Positions 1 to 11,700 of a stretch of DNA of 64,000 bases are shown piece after piece (within the stretch, counting starts at the first letter, position 1; the number at the start of each line of letters is the position of its first letter). The stretch lies in contig CM048847.1 of NCBI GenBank assembly GCA_026545225.1, positions 5,828,001 through 5,892,000 of the forward strand. Direction: 5' to 3'. This stretch comes from Cornus controversa. Lineage: Eukaryota; Streptophyta; Magnoliopsida; Cornales; Cornaceae. The notes below the pieces were generated by a model. The model saw nothing but the letters and a program-made list of their open reading frames with translations, had not been told where the DNA came from and did not search any database. Both the position numbers and the translations under genes were made by a program.

Positions 1-1
1 G

Positions 2-2206
2 GTGAAGTTCCTAGGACACGTGGTGTCAGAAGGAGGAGTATCGGTAGACCCTTCTAAGATAGAAGTGGTAATGGATTGGGAGAGGCCTAAGAGCGTATTC
101 GAGATACGTAGCTTCTTGGGGTTGGCAGGATATTACCGGCGCTTCGTGAAAGACTTTTCGAAGTTAGCGGCGTCGATGACCAAACTTACTCGTAAAGGAG
201 TTAAGTTTGAGTGGAACGAGGCTTGCGAGCATTCCTTTATGGAATTGAAGCGTAGATTGACTAGTGCTCCAATATTGATTATTCCCGAGCGCGGTTTGGG
301 TTATGTCATCTACTGTGATGCTTCATGGGATGGTTTGGGATGTGTGTTGATGCAGACCGAGAGGGTTGTTGCATATGGTTCCCGACAGTTGAAGATCCAC
401 GAGCAGAATTACCCGACTCATGACTTGGAGTTGGCGGCGGTAATTTTTGCCTTAAAAACGTGGAGGCATTATCTCTACGGAGAGAAATTTGAGGTTTTCT
501 CCGATCATAAGAGTTTGAAGTACCTTTTTACGCAAAAGGACTTGAATATGAGACAGAGGAGATGGGTTGAATACATGGAAGATTACAACTTTGATCTTCA
601 GTATCACCCGGGGAAAGCTAATGTGGTTGCCGATGCATTGAGCAGGAAATCACATGGTACTTTGGCTAGCATCGCCATTCGTGAATGGAAGATGATGGAA
701 GACATCTCAGAAATGGGATTGTGCTTCAGTGAGAGTGATGGATATGCCACTTTGTTCACACTCATAGCGCAACCAACTCTAGTGAGTAGGGTGGTTGAGG
801 AGCAGAGGCATGACACAGAGTTAGAGAGCATTCGCACTCGGATTACGGGTGGTGAGGCAGTGGAGGATTGGGTTATCCATTCAGACGGAGGTCTGAGGTT
901 CAGAGGTAGAATGGTTGTTCCATTGGCTTGTAGGGATGAGGTTCTAAGGGAGTTTCATAGCTCCAGACTTGCAGTACATCCCGGTTGTACCAAAATGTAC
1001 CAAAACCTTCGTAGACAGTATTGGTGGAAGGGCATGAAAAAAGACGTCGCACAGTTTGTGGCGAGGTGCCTCACTTATCAACAAGTGAAGGCCGAGCATC
1101 AGAGACCGGCAGGTTTGTTACAGCCCTTACCGGTAGCTATGTGGAAGTGGGAACACGTTACTATGGACTTTGTGACGGGGTTACCTAGGACAAGGAAGAG
1201 TCATGATGCAGTTTGGGTCATTGTGGATAGGTTGACCAAGGTGGCTCATTTCCTTCCTATTCGAGTGACAGATGATGTGGATGCCCTTAGTCGGTTGTAT
1301 ATTGATCAGATTGTGAGACTGCACGGAGTGCCAGTTTCCATTGTGTCTGATAGAGATCCGAGATTCACATCACGATTTTGGCAGAGTTTTCAGGCTGCAC
1401 TTGATACGGACCTCCATTTCAGTACGGCTTTCCATCCCCAGACAGATGGTCAGTCGGAGCGTACTATACAGATTTTGGAGGATATGCTTAGAGCATGTGC
1501 ACTTGATTTTTGGGGTAGTTGGGAGGATCACCTTCCATTGGTGGAGTTTGCATACAATAATAGCTACCAAGCTAGTATTGAGATGGCTCCATTTGAGGCC
1601 TTGTATGGTAGACCTTGTAGGTCGCCAGTTTGTTGGACAGAGGTCGGTGAGACAGTGGCTTTGGGGCCAGATATAGTCAGAGAGACTACAGAAAAGATTA
1701 AGATCATACGGCAGCGTTTGCTTACGGCTCAGAGTCGTCAGAAAAGTTATGCTGACAGAAGGCGGAGGCCTTTAGCATTTGAGGTGGGGGACCATGTCTT
1801 CTTGAAGGTCTCACCACGACGGGGTTTGATGAGGTTTAGGCGTAGCGGAAAGCTAGCCCCACGGTTTATCGGTCCATTCAAGATATTGGATCGTGTGGGT
1901 GAGGTTGCATACCGCTTGGCATTGCCACCGCAATTGTCAAGTGTGCACAATACTTTCCACGTTTCGATGTTGAGAAAGTATGAGCCGGATCCTTCACATG
2001 TATTAGATTGGACAGATCTTGAGGTGGAGGAGGATGTGTCTTACGAGGAGAGACCGGTACAGGTTTTGGATGATAGGGAGCAAGTGCTTCGGGGCAAGAC
2101 TATTCCATTGGTTAAAGTCCTTTGGAGACATCACGGAGTCGAGGAGGCTACATGGGAGCGAGAACAAGAAGTCCGCTCGAAATACCCTGAGTTGTTTTCT
2201 ACTTGA
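2..2206 (+). CDS. pol: Gypsy Pol, C-terminal part: RT end, RNase H, integrase, chromodomain
   Basis: This is the C-terminal 734 residues of a Ty3/Gypsy polyprotein; its start lies off the window. In order: the RT thumb/connection (FLGHVVS near residue 3, [12 protein letters not shown] near 38), RNase H with acidic residues at about D106, E143, D168 and D211, a linker, the integrase N-terminal zinc-binding region (about 319-360), the integrase core with D389, D450 and E486 in D,D-35-E spacing, a GPF-type C-terminal module ([13 protein letters not shown]) and a terminal chromodomain (about 680-731) ending 50 bases before the LTR. Family knowledge: the enzyme copies element RNA to cDNA in cytoplasmic particles and inserts it in the nucleus, the chromodomain steering it to chromatin. 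The domain order and terminal chromodomain place it in the chromovirus lineage, Tekay/Del-like given the long LTR. Confidence 0.93.
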   Translation: MKFLGHVVSEGGVSVDPSKIEVVMDWERPKSVFEIRSFLGLAGYYRRFVKDFSKLAASMTKLTRKGVKFEWNEACEHSFMELKRRLTSAPILIIPERGLGYVIYCDASWDGLGCVLMQTERVVAYGSRQLKIHEQNYPTHDLELAAVIFALKTWRHYLYGEKFEVFSDHKSLKYLFTQKDLNMRQRRWVEYMEDYNFDLQYHPGKANVVADALSRKSHGTLASIAIREWKMMEDISEMGLCFSESDGYATLFTLIAQPTLVSRVVEEQRHDTELESIRTRITGGEAVEDWVIHSDGGLRFRGRMVVPLACRDEVLREFHSSRLAVHPGCTKMYQNLRRQYWWKGMKKDVAQFVARCLTYQQVKAEHQRPAGLLQPLPVAMWKWEHVTMDFVTGLPRTRKSHDAVWVIVDRLTKVAHFLPIRVTDDVDALSRLYIDQIVRLHGVPVSIVSDRDPRFTSRFWQSFQAALDTDLHFSTAFHPQTDGQSERTIQILEDMLRACALDFWGSWEDHLPLVEFAYNNSYQASIEMAPFEALYGRPCRSPVCWTEVGETVALGPDIVRETTEKIKIIRQRLLTAQSRQKSYADRRRRPLAFEVGDHVFLKVSPRRGLMRFRRSGKLAPRFIGPFKILDRVGEVAYRLALPPQLSSVHNTFHVSMLRKYEPDPSHVLDWTDLEVEEDVSYEERPVQVLDDREQVLRGKTIPLVKVLWRHHGVEEATWEREQEVRSKYPELFST

Positions 2207-2240
2207 GGTACGTTTCTAATTTCGGGGAGGAAATTCCCTT

Positions 2241-2253
2241 AAGGGGGGGAGGT
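2241..2253 (+). promoter_or_regulatory. Polypurine tract of element A
   Basis: A purine run (AAGGGGGGGAGG) abuts the TG that opens the LTR. It is the expected primer site for plus-strand cDNA synthesis. Elements B and D have the same arrangement in minus orientation (AAGGAGGGGAGGT before TGTAAGGACC), which ties the coding and non-coding families together. Confidence 0.85.
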
Positions 2254-3437
2254 TGTAGAGACCGTGACCAATTTTGGCCGGTTTTGCATTTTTCGCATTA
2301 TAATTTCCATAAATGCATTTTGAGTGGTGTTTAACATGTTTTGAGTGTAGGAAACATGTTTGGGAAGTGTTTTTAAGGTTTTGGGAAGTTTTCGGGAGAA
2401 TCGGAGAAGTTTGACTTTTTGGTCAAACCGGGGCCCGGGATGCGACTTAAGTGGGCCCAAAAATTCGGAAAATTCTCAAAAATATTTATTTTTGGGAATG
2501 GCTTAGATGAAATGTTTAGAGAGTTAAGGAAGTGATTTCGAGGCCGTAGGAGTTTTCGGAATCGAAAAAGGAGTCCGGGAAGGTACGTTAAGTGGCCTAG
2601 GGGTATTTTGGTCTTTTCGTGACCTAGGGGCCTTAAATGGCCAAAATCTGCAGAGATATTTCATATCTCACGGCTGCTTCTCTCTCTATATTGCTCCCAC
2701 TTCTTCTCTCTTCCTTCTCTCTAGATTTTGGTGGTCTTCGGCTTGGATTCAAGGCTTGCCGAAGGAGGGAGATACGTAGGGGACGGCTAGGGCTTCCCTT
2801 TGAACCGATCAAAGTCGCGGTTTGGCAAGGTTGACATTGCTGGAAATTTGAGAAGTGCTTGGAAGGCCTTCATCTTTGAGGTAGGGGTGTTCTTTCTCAT
2901 CTACTTGTCGATTCTAGGGTTTCGGGTGAAGTGGTGAGAGCTAAGGTTGAGTATTGCATGTTTTAGAGATGTAAGAGGGATGGGATAAGGTGTTTTTATT
3001 CTTCTCTTGAGTCTCTTGTGTGCAATAGATGTGTATCTCCTAGTATGCATGATGTGAGTGACAAATGCATGAGAATGTGGGAGGATGAGAGCATGTATGC
3101 TTATATGCTAGCTTTTGTGCATATATGTGGAAATGTGTTATATTGGGCATATATGTGTTATATGTTGTAAGTGAGTTAAATGCATGCTATATTTGTATAG
3201 AAAATATGTGCATTTGTAAAGCATGATTAAAATGTGCTTAAGTGAAGTTTTGTGAGCATATGTGGATATTATGCTAGAATATATGTGTGGTGTAGTGGAG
3301 ATAAAATGCATGCTTTATGTTTTTATTAATTAGCATGTGCATTGTGAGGCATAAAATTAAATGCTTGATGTTTATATGTTTGAAAATGCATATATTGGGG
3401 CCGTTGTGAGGAAACGGGGAAGTGTGGTTGAATTGCC

Positions 3438-3733
3438 TAGAGTAGGTCAATACTCGGAGAGGGCGTTGGAGTGGTTGCGTCACCTTGGAGTAGGTAGATA
3501 CTCGGTGACGGTGGTTTACTCACCTTGGAGTAGGTAAATACTCGGTAGAGATTCTAAAAAGGTTGCCCAATCGCCTTGGAGTAGGTAAATACTCAGTGAT
3601 TGTGGTTAGTCACCTTGGAGTAGGTAATTACTCGGTGAGAATTCAAGAAAGGGGGGCCAAGTCACCTTGGAGTAGGTAAATACTCGGTGACGGTGGTCTA
3701 TCCACCTTGGAGTAGGTAAATACTCGGTGGCGG
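3438..3733 (+). repeat. Tandem hairpin array in the LTR of A
   Basis: About seven imperfect units of roughly 40 bases. Each holds the core GAGTAGGTAAATACTC (5-bp arms GAGTA/TACTC), most with outer CACC and GGTG that could extend the pairing. The F LTR carries the related core GAGTA..TACTC at the matching place (41787-41990). L2 retains three such units near 56420-56545. Confidence 0.85.
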
Positions 3734-4626
3734 AATTGGAATGGTGTGGAAAAGTGTCTCGGTTTCATGATTCGGTCAAGAATTATGTTGGGATGTCGGG
3801 TTGAGTCCGAGAGAGAGACAAGTGTATGATTATTGCCTTCGTTTGAATTATGAAGCATGATAAGTGTTTAATGCATCCCTATATGTATATATGCATTGTT
3901 GTGAGTGAACATGATATATGTTGAATGATATGAGAAATGTTGTGACATGCATCCATGTAGGTCGTGTCGGGTCGGCACTTAGGTGGGTTGGGGTATCTCT
4001 ACTGAGCCGCAGTGGTGCTCACCCCTTTATTCTAAATATTTTACAGATAAAGCGCCGATGACGGATGGGACATGAGTGTCCAAGTGGAACACTAGTGGTG
4101 GTTTTGCTATCTTTTGATTTTTGTGGCTATCCATGCCGGCTTGTGGCATGTGACTTATGTTTTGAGTTATGGTTGGACTTTGGACATATGTACTTTTGAT
4201 GTATGTATTGGATTATAAACTTGTTGGGTGTGAAAAGACAACGGTTTAATATATGTAGCGCCCATGGTGGCATTTTATTCATTTTGATGATGTTTTCATT
4301 TTGAATGGGTTGTGTGCGTGAAAGAAATGATTCATTTTGGTGTATGAATTCAATTATGAAAGTGATTTGAGTGTGAGATTGGTGTTTTGGAAATGAATTT
4401 GGAAATCAAGGTTGGTTTATACACTTGAGTTATGGGTGTATTGTGAACCTAGGGAAATTTCTATGATTATGCAAGATTTGAGACTCAAATGTGTAGGTTG
4501 ATGTGTGAGTATGATTTTATATCAATGGTAGATGATTTATATGAAATATGAATGATCTAAGGTGGTTTGGTTGAGATTTGGGTTCAATTTGATCTTGTAT
4601 AGGTGTTTGGGAATTTCCGGGCAGTG

Positions 4627-4873
4627 CATTTCGATTAATCGAAATGCCCATTTCGATTAATCGAGATGCCCATCTCGATTGATCGAAATGGTTGTGAGAT
4701 TTTATGTATTTTCAGGCCTTATTTCGATCAATCGAAGTCCCAGTTTCGATTAATCGAAATAATGCAGGTCCAAGATACCGAGAGGGTGTTTGCTTCGATT
4801 GATGGGGTCAAAATTTCGATTAATCGAGATGCATTTCGATTGATCGAAATGCCAATTTCGATTGATCGAGATT
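4627..4873 (+). repeat. Palindromic minisatellite (TCGATTAATCGA type) in the LTR of A
   Basis: About nine copies of a 16 to 20 base near-palindrome such as TTTCGATTAATCGAAA or CTCGATTGATCGAAAT, spaced unevenly. The unrelated LTR of element J carries copies differing by as little as one base in 20 (60072-60191). Confidence 0.88.
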
Positions 4874-5249
4874 ACTATTCACAACTTTTTCCAAAACTTC
4901 ATTTTGACGTAATTTCTTCGTTCTAGATCGGAATTGAGCGTGGTTTTTTTTGAACTTGAGTATTTTTGGATTCTATATCCAATGGTGTAAGCCTGAGTTC
5001 CAGATTCCAAACACAGAAAGTTTTGAGGCTCGAAAGTGAGTGATTCTTAAAAGTGTGGGCGTGTAAATGTTCACTAAGGTGTGTGATTTGATGTAGGGCA
5101 CATGGGGATTGGTTAAGATGGATTTGTGTGCATTCATATGCAAGAATTAGGTTAAGCTTCCGCAGGGACTAAGGGTAATGAGGGTCCATTGGGACTAATG
5201 GACGGGTTAACCTCCGGTTGCCCGGGAGACGGCGAATCGGGGCGTTACA

Positions 5250-6260
5250 TAAATCCACCCAAGCTCAAACGTGAGCTACCAATCCAATCAGCCGAGCTCC
5301 AACCTCAGCCGACCTCACCGCCGTGAGACCACCTTAGCAGCACCAATAGCCACCTCCCTGCGATGACCCAGCCAATACCAACCCGGAACCAAACACAGCC
5401 CAAACAAGCCGTGCGCACCATCCTTGGGCCATCCGAAGCCAACCCAACACGACCCACCGCCGAGCCTCTGTCGGTCGTCGATCGGAGCTCCAAGTCGGAC
5501 CACCATACACGGCCGAGCAGCCTAAACGATCGAGCTCAGTCGAGTCCCATCGGCGTCTGAACCTTTGGCCGAACCAGCGAACCCAGTCCGTGCGCATCTC
5601 CTCCAACCCGCGAGCTCCACCGCCGGAGGGACCCATCGGCGACGCCTCTGCCGGAGACGGCTCCCGCCGCAGCTGCTGGGGCCGCCGGGACCGACCCCAT
5701 CCGCGGCCGTCGCGGCCTCCCTCTCTCTTTCCCCCAATCTCTTCCTCGGCTTCTCTCTCTCTCTCCCCGATCTCCTTTTTCTCTTCTTTTCTTTTCTTTT
5801 CTTTTTTCTTTCTTTTTCCTTTTCTTTTCTTCTTTTCTCTTTTCTTTCTTCTTTTCTTTCTCTCTTTTCTTCCTCTCTTCAGCCGAGACCACTAAGGTGG
5901 TCTTCCCTTTGGTTGACCACTCTTGGTCCACACATTATACATATATATTATATATATATATATATATATAATATACTACACCATACACAAAATACATGTA
6001 TTCTATGTATTTCCCCACACTTATATAAATACAAAGGCCCCTCCATCTTTATCCATAATCACATATTGACCCACCCTATATTTATAATTTAATATAAATA
6101 TAGGAACTATATATATATATATAGATATATATATACATATACTCACCTTCCACTTGTATGGAAATATATCCACACCCTTTCCGGAATCTAATTAATCCGA
6201 AAAAAATTTCAACAGGTCAAAATTCACCCGGAACCAGTCAAAATAATTCCGGTCCTTACA
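5250..6260 (-). repeat. 3' LTR of B (5' portion only)
   Basis: Matches 11876-12886 nearly base for base, including the pyrimidine-rich tract, the TA repeats and the terminal GGTCCTTACA (minus: TGTAAGGACC). It stops at 5250 where A inserted; the remainder should lie left of A, off the window. Confidence 0.9.
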
Positions 6261-8409
6261 ACCTCCCCTCCTTCAAGGAATTTCGTCCTCGAAATTAACA
6301 TAGTCATCGTCTTTCGAAAACCAATCCTTACCAGACGTCATTCTCGCCAATGATCGTCACTTTTCCTTTCCACATACCCTAGGCGCTACACTTGCAACAC
6401 CTAACTCATAACACTCAAGTCTTGCACAATAGTGCATTTCGACTTGCTTCCTAGAGTCCACAGTCTCTACCTCAAGACCTACCCAGTCCATCTCTATCTC
6501 TAGTCTAAGGTAACACCTTTGACTAATCATTCCAATCACTCACAGTGATACGTCCCCTATAATCCGGGATCATCAATACTCAAAGTCATTCTTTTATTAG
6601 CAAACATGACTTTCAATTTCTGGCATACCATTCCCGGGCTTAGTCCAATATCCTGGGCATCATCACAACACAAACCACATCAATCCAGTGCATATCACAA
6701 GCGCACTCACCAGCAAGGCACATGACAGTGCACCCGCCGATCAAAACCATATAGCGGTGTACTTGCCGCAGCAAGCCACATAATCCTGCCCAGTCTCATA
6801 GACTACAACCCACTGGAATCCAATGCCAAGTCCAGGATCTCACATCTTACTGGTTTTACAATCTCGTTATTCAAGAGGAGATCCATTTCCCATTTTCATC
6901 TTTCACACCAAGGAACCAGTTGATAGTTAGAGAGAATTCCTTTCATATCAGCACTTCACTTTAGACAACCCTCACCAATGAAAGTTTGAGGTCACCTACA
7001 GTAGCCAAACAGCAGCCATACAGTGGCTGCAACCCACTGCGTCTACACGTCTACTGCGTCCACCTCTCCCCTTCACGGTAAGAAATTATCCTCATTTCAG
7101 ATACCATATGTCAGGATCCTCCTCCACTATCAACCCTTCGTTCTCTTAGCATCATATTCACACTATGATCCAACTGTATCAATCATGCGCGTATCACAGC
7201 ACACCACTGAGGTCAAGGCACATAAGGAGTGCACTTGTCAAAACAAATCATCCAGTCCTATCCATTTTTTGTGGACTACATTCCATTCCTTTCCAGCATC
7301 TCATTTGAGACCCAAGATCCTGACTGCTTCGTCTAGGACCCTACAAATCTTTCCATGCATCACCATTGCAATGATTACAACACAAATCTGAATCACCAAA
7401 CTCTTGGTTTGGGAAACTACAAGGTAAATCACACCTTTCCCAACAATTCCAGACTCATACTTTCAAAGTCTATCACTACATGTCTATTTCAACATCATAG
7501 TCCACTCGGGTTCAAACCTCTACCCAAGTTTACCAATTCTCAAAACCAGAACTCCTAGGTGACTACATGTCACTACTAGCCATGCAACGCAAAATGAACA
7601 CTAAAGTGCAATGCTCAGTTACATGAATCATATATACCACATAGCATATAACACACAACATGCTAATCAAATAAACACGCACCATGCATGATATGACATA
7701 TGATGCATAAATCAATATCCTAGCCCTCGGGCTAATACTAGGAAAATACCCCTGACCATACACGGTCCTGGTACCTCCTCTGCCTGAGCAAGCGTGTAAA
7801 ACACGGCCCAGTCCCCCTAGTATACACATACTAGAACACAAAATCTAGAGTGGTTCAAACCAACCTACTCTCATCCTCTATACTCATTGGTAAACACCTA
7901 CCAATCTATCCACATCTGTAGTCGAAGGTAGTATCCTTGACTATCTACACCAATCACTTTCAGTGACATATCCCTACTATTGGGAATTCTTTATCTGTCG
8001 TCATCTAGACGAAACAACTCAACGTCTACAAGAGCCGGCGTATTGTAAGAGAAACGCTAATCCAAGAAAAATGTCTGGCAAGGCCACTTTTCTCAGTTAG
8101 CCCAACTCCGGCAATATGCCTTCCTTGTATCCCATCTCAATCTCAATTGCCCCCCTCGGCAATACACTTGCCAACCTTGGCAAAAACAATTATCAACAAC
8201 ACATCATAAGCCCCTAAGTATCTCTAAGGACTTAAACGCTCGCAATATCCCTTGCGGCATCTATTCGTTGCTCACTAATGAGACTTAGTCACCAAATCAA
8301 AGGTCTAAACTCAATCAATTCTGGGAGTTATTACCAACCGAAACTAGTTTCACACACCAACACTTTGATCTTTCATTAGGATTGCTCAAACCGAGCAAGT
8401 CACTCCACT

Positions 8410-8717
8410 ACCGTCCATAGGTAATCAAACCTATCATCTAGACAACTATCACCCATTGCCTATCTCCAAACCACCACGTGATTTGACCATCCGTCCTTAG
8501 GTATTCGAACCTACGACTTTGATACCGTAGGTTTTCAAACCTAATGCTTTAACAGCAATCCAGAGTTCCTCAACCCTTACCCGTCGCCCCTAGGTATTCC
8601 AACCTAGTGCTCTCATAGCATTCTGGTATTAGGTACATAATCCAACCTTCTCAACCATACACATGATACGTCCATTCCCGTCGTCCCTAGGTATTCCAAC
8701 ATAGAGCTCTGATACCA
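8410..8717 (-). repeat. Leader repeats with primer-site-like motifs in B
   Basis: At least four degenerate units built from CCTAGGTATTCNAACCTA followed by a GCTCTGATACCA-like 12-mer. The unit next to the LTR holds the real primer site (minus TGGTATCAGAGC, 8717-8706), matching the 3' end of plant initiator tRNA-Met. Upstream copies (near 8505 and 8600-8635) are decayed. D has the same arrangement at 35860-36195. Confidence 0.72.
8706..8717 (-). promoter_or_regulatory. Primer binding site of B (tRNA-iMet)
   Basis: Minus-strand TGGTATCAGAGC, three bases from the LTR end (TGTCACGCCC on plus at 8721). It is complementary to the 3' end of initiator tRNA-Met, as in Tekay/Del-type elements. Confidence 0.85.
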
Positions 8718-8720
8718 TCC

Positions 8721-11700
8721 TGTCACGCCCCGATTCCCGAGGCCCGGAAACTGAGGTGTGAACCCCGTGAGATCACCCTCACGCTTTAACCACCACCTGA
8801 TCATGCAACCTCAATTTCCTATCATTTTTACAAAAATTGGGCATGACCCATTCTAAATAATCAGCTCCTGGCATGATATACCTGCTTTACAGTTTATATG
8901 GACACTTCTGGGCACGTGTCCCCCGAGCATTTCTACAACATGCATAATACAATCATGAATATACATGCCTCAGTCATTGAATGTCTGTATTAAATACATA
9001 CATCACATGAATAAATACAATTGAAGGAACTGAATCAATATAATCGCTTTATACATTTAACCCAAATGTAAAGTATCTATCTATCCACTACCCTGGACAT
9101 GCATCAGATTCTAAGGAATCTAGACACTACCTCTGCAACCGGTGCTGTCAGTCCCCTAACTAGCTCCGTACTCAGCAATACCTGCAAAACCTGGGAGGGG
9201 CTGAGCTCAAAGGCCCAACAAGGTATGTAGAACCATACTATCACCGCTGCAGCAGGTCGATCCTCACATATTCTCAAAAATATACATATGCACTTAAATA
9301 TATCACAATATTTAAGACCATGCCCCACCTAGCATGCATGAACCAATGATGTATATGGCTACTCTAGCACATATGAACATACAAAACCCACAACACATGA
9401 TTTTAGAAATCATTTTCAACATGCTTGAAAGCAGTAACCATTCCGCACCAATATGTATATAGAACATATATGTCAACACATTTACATAAACGATGTAAAT
9501 CAACTACCACATCTCCTACTCGTCAAGTAGCACATCACAAATGCAATAAAGATGCATTTAAATAGGAAAACATGCTTAACAGATAAACACATAAGCATAA
9601 AGGTATTTTTCACCTTCTACGGTCATAATCTGATACATAAGACAAGCATCAAAGCTTTCACATACTCTCACTCTCGTTCCTCATCCGATACCCCACATGA
9701 TTGGCCCACTCTGAGGATCATGTGACCTAGGACAACTCCGATAACCATCCTATGACCTGGACCACTCCGAAAGGTCATCCTACTCTGGGAATGTATAGGA
9801 TTGCCATTATGTGAGGGGACAGCTCTGAGGCTCACATTCATTGGACATACTCTGATTCCCAGGCTTTAAGCCTTAGCATGGCGGGTCCACTCCGAGGGCC
9901 ATACTTATTGGACATACTTTGATGGCAATATATTAGTTTGCCAAATTGTGAGGGGGCAACTCCGAAGCTCACAAACGTTGGACATACTCCGATTCTAGGC
10001 ATAAAGCCTTCGTATGGCGGGTCCACTCCGAGGGCTATACGCAGTGGATAGTTATACCACTTCTCGTGACACGGTTGGACCACTCCGAAGTCCCGTACAC
10101 CTCTTTTTGCGTTAATTTTCCCGCAACCTCCCATATATGCAATATGGATGCATACGTAATCAAGCATTCTATTTTATGCTATCCCAATGCACCAGCTAGT
10201 ATATAAGTACATAACATGCATTTCCCTCTACATAAACCCACATATAACCACGTATGTGTCATTTCCCTCCTATACATGCAATATGGATGCATATATATAC
10301 AGCATAGTACATTCATGCTTCAACCCATGCTTATGAATACTAAAAAGAAGTATTTGGCATGCTTTTCATCACATTCCAACACATATAGCACATATATGTT
10401 CAAAACCCGCATAAAACCTCTTATATGCAAACAACTTCAACTTAACACATTTTTATCATGCTATAACCAATGCATGCATTCAATATATATATATATATAT
10501 GAAGCTAGCACGCATCTCACATTCACATTCCCACATATAAACACATATATGTCCAATCTTGCATATAAGTCCTATATGCACGTACACTAGCAAAAGTACA
10601 GTCATGCTCTCATTCAATGCATGTATTCACTACAAGTAGCTAACATGTATTCCAATCACAATATATATACACACATATATATTACGTCACCCACATATGT
10701 ATCAAGAACATATAAAGCACTTAGCACATTTCATGCTTTTTAAATACTCGCCAAAAGTTAAATTCAAACTTAGCATGCATATCTACTGCTGCAACCATAT
10801 ATATAATCACCTATATATATACTGAACCTCATGCATAAAATCCACATATGCATACAAGACAACATATAGCTAAACATGTATTATTTAGCGTACTCTTCAT
10901 AGACTTTAATCTATACATACATGCATATCACAATGCAATTAGGCGATAAATCTAACATGTTATCGCTTCCCAAACCCGCACATACATATATATACACACA
11001 CACATATGTATATCCTCTCACGTCCCATGTATGTACCACATTCCCTATACACATATATATATAAGCGCCTACATATATATGTATATACACATACCACATA
11101 TGATTAAATTGAGACATATGTAAATTACTCAACATACATAAAATATTTATATGAGATAGAGGCAAGAATCAACTTGCCTTAGGTCCCGCTTTAACGGTGC
11201 CCGCGCCTGCAAAGCGGTCCAGACCCAATCTCGATCCAGTCCTGTGTCGAAATCCACTCAAACGATCCTTCGGGCCACTTCGTCTCCATTTTAGTTTCCA
11301 TGCTTGACCCAATTTAATTAGGCAAGCCCAATTACATTTCTTCGCAGCCCACACTGCAAGGCTTACTTTCCAAAGTCCAATCTAATCAAATTGAGGCCCG
11401 ATTTACATTAACCAAACTCAAAAGTAGTCAATGTAATCCATCCCAATAATAGTTTAGTGGCAGCCCATTCTCATGTGAACCCACAAGCAAATCACCAACA
11501 AGAATCCAACACAAGGACCCCTCGGCTGCACATCACCAAGCCTCCACCGTCAACAAAATTAACCAAAGCCCAAACTGTGACCATCCCCGTCACCAAAGTA
11601 GGCTGTCCGAACAGCCGTGAGAATGCCACCATCGGCCACTTCAAGCCACCATTATCTAAACAGGATAGAACCCACAGACCAGCCACAATAAGCTCCACAA

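Larger units (their letters stand above)
1..5249 (+). mobile_element. Element A: Ty3/Gypsy chromovirus (Tekay/Del-like), 3' part
   Basis: The 3' part of a plus-strand Ty3/Gypsy element: end of pol with a C-terminal chromodomain, a polypurine tract, and a 3.0-kb 3' LTR beginning TGTAGAGACC and ending GCGTTACA. The rest lies left of the window. The visible coding part is open throughout and looks whole. A lies inside the 3' LTR of element B: the sequence after 5249 (taaatccaccc) continues the LTR of B as seen uninterrupted near 11879. Five bases TAAAT at 5250-5254 are the likely target duplication, but its partner is outside. It is therefore younger than B, and B is younger than K. Confidence 0.92.
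2254..5249 (+). repeat. 3' LTR of element A
   Basis: A 2996-base LTR with TG..CA ends. Parts seen in order: the U3-like start TGTAGAGACCGTGACC; a tandem hairpin array (3438-3733); the block TACTGAGCC (4000-4008), GCTCACCCC (4017-4025) and TTTTACAG (4039-4046) that recurs in the F LTR; a palindromic minisatellite (4627-4873); and the terminal segment GGTTAACCTCCGG..GGGGCGTTACA shared with the LTR ends of F and L1. Short ORFs inside it are not coding. Long LTRs of this size are usual for Tekay/Del elements. Confidence 0.88.
6261..8720 (-). other. Internal non-coding region of B
   Basis: About 2.46 kb with no convincing protein. It aligns with the interrupted internal region of D (21173-21664, 29977-30900 and 35006-36198). 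The minus-strand 3' end is the polypurine tract (6278-6261); the 5' end holds the primer site and a leader of repeated motifs. The longest open frame (7023-7391) is not shared as a protein with D and has no recognisable motif, so I treat it as chance. Confidence 0.75.

Noticed and set aside
604-837. Antisense ORFs over the pol of A (also 1341-1676 and 1747-1950)
   Set aside because: Shadows of the strong sense frame with its conserved catalytic residues.
3438-3733. CRISPR-like array of regular repeats
   Set aside because: Repeats run together without unique spacers, lie in an LTR of a plant retroelement, and have no cas genes.
5565-6092. Long serine/phenylalanine-rich or lysine/glutamate-rich ORFs (also 12040-12715, 20550-20920, 31211-31567, 39393-39975, 53985-54484)
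   Set aside because: They are translations of the pyrimidine or purine tract and TA repeats in the LTRs, open on both strands at once, with no domain.
7023-7391. Possible small gene in the internal region of B
   Set aside because: No motif, and the matching region of D does not keep the frame.
10911-11165. Tyrosine/isoleucine-rich ORFs (YIYIY) here and in many LTRs
   Set aside because: Products of TA and ATGT repeats, not proteins.
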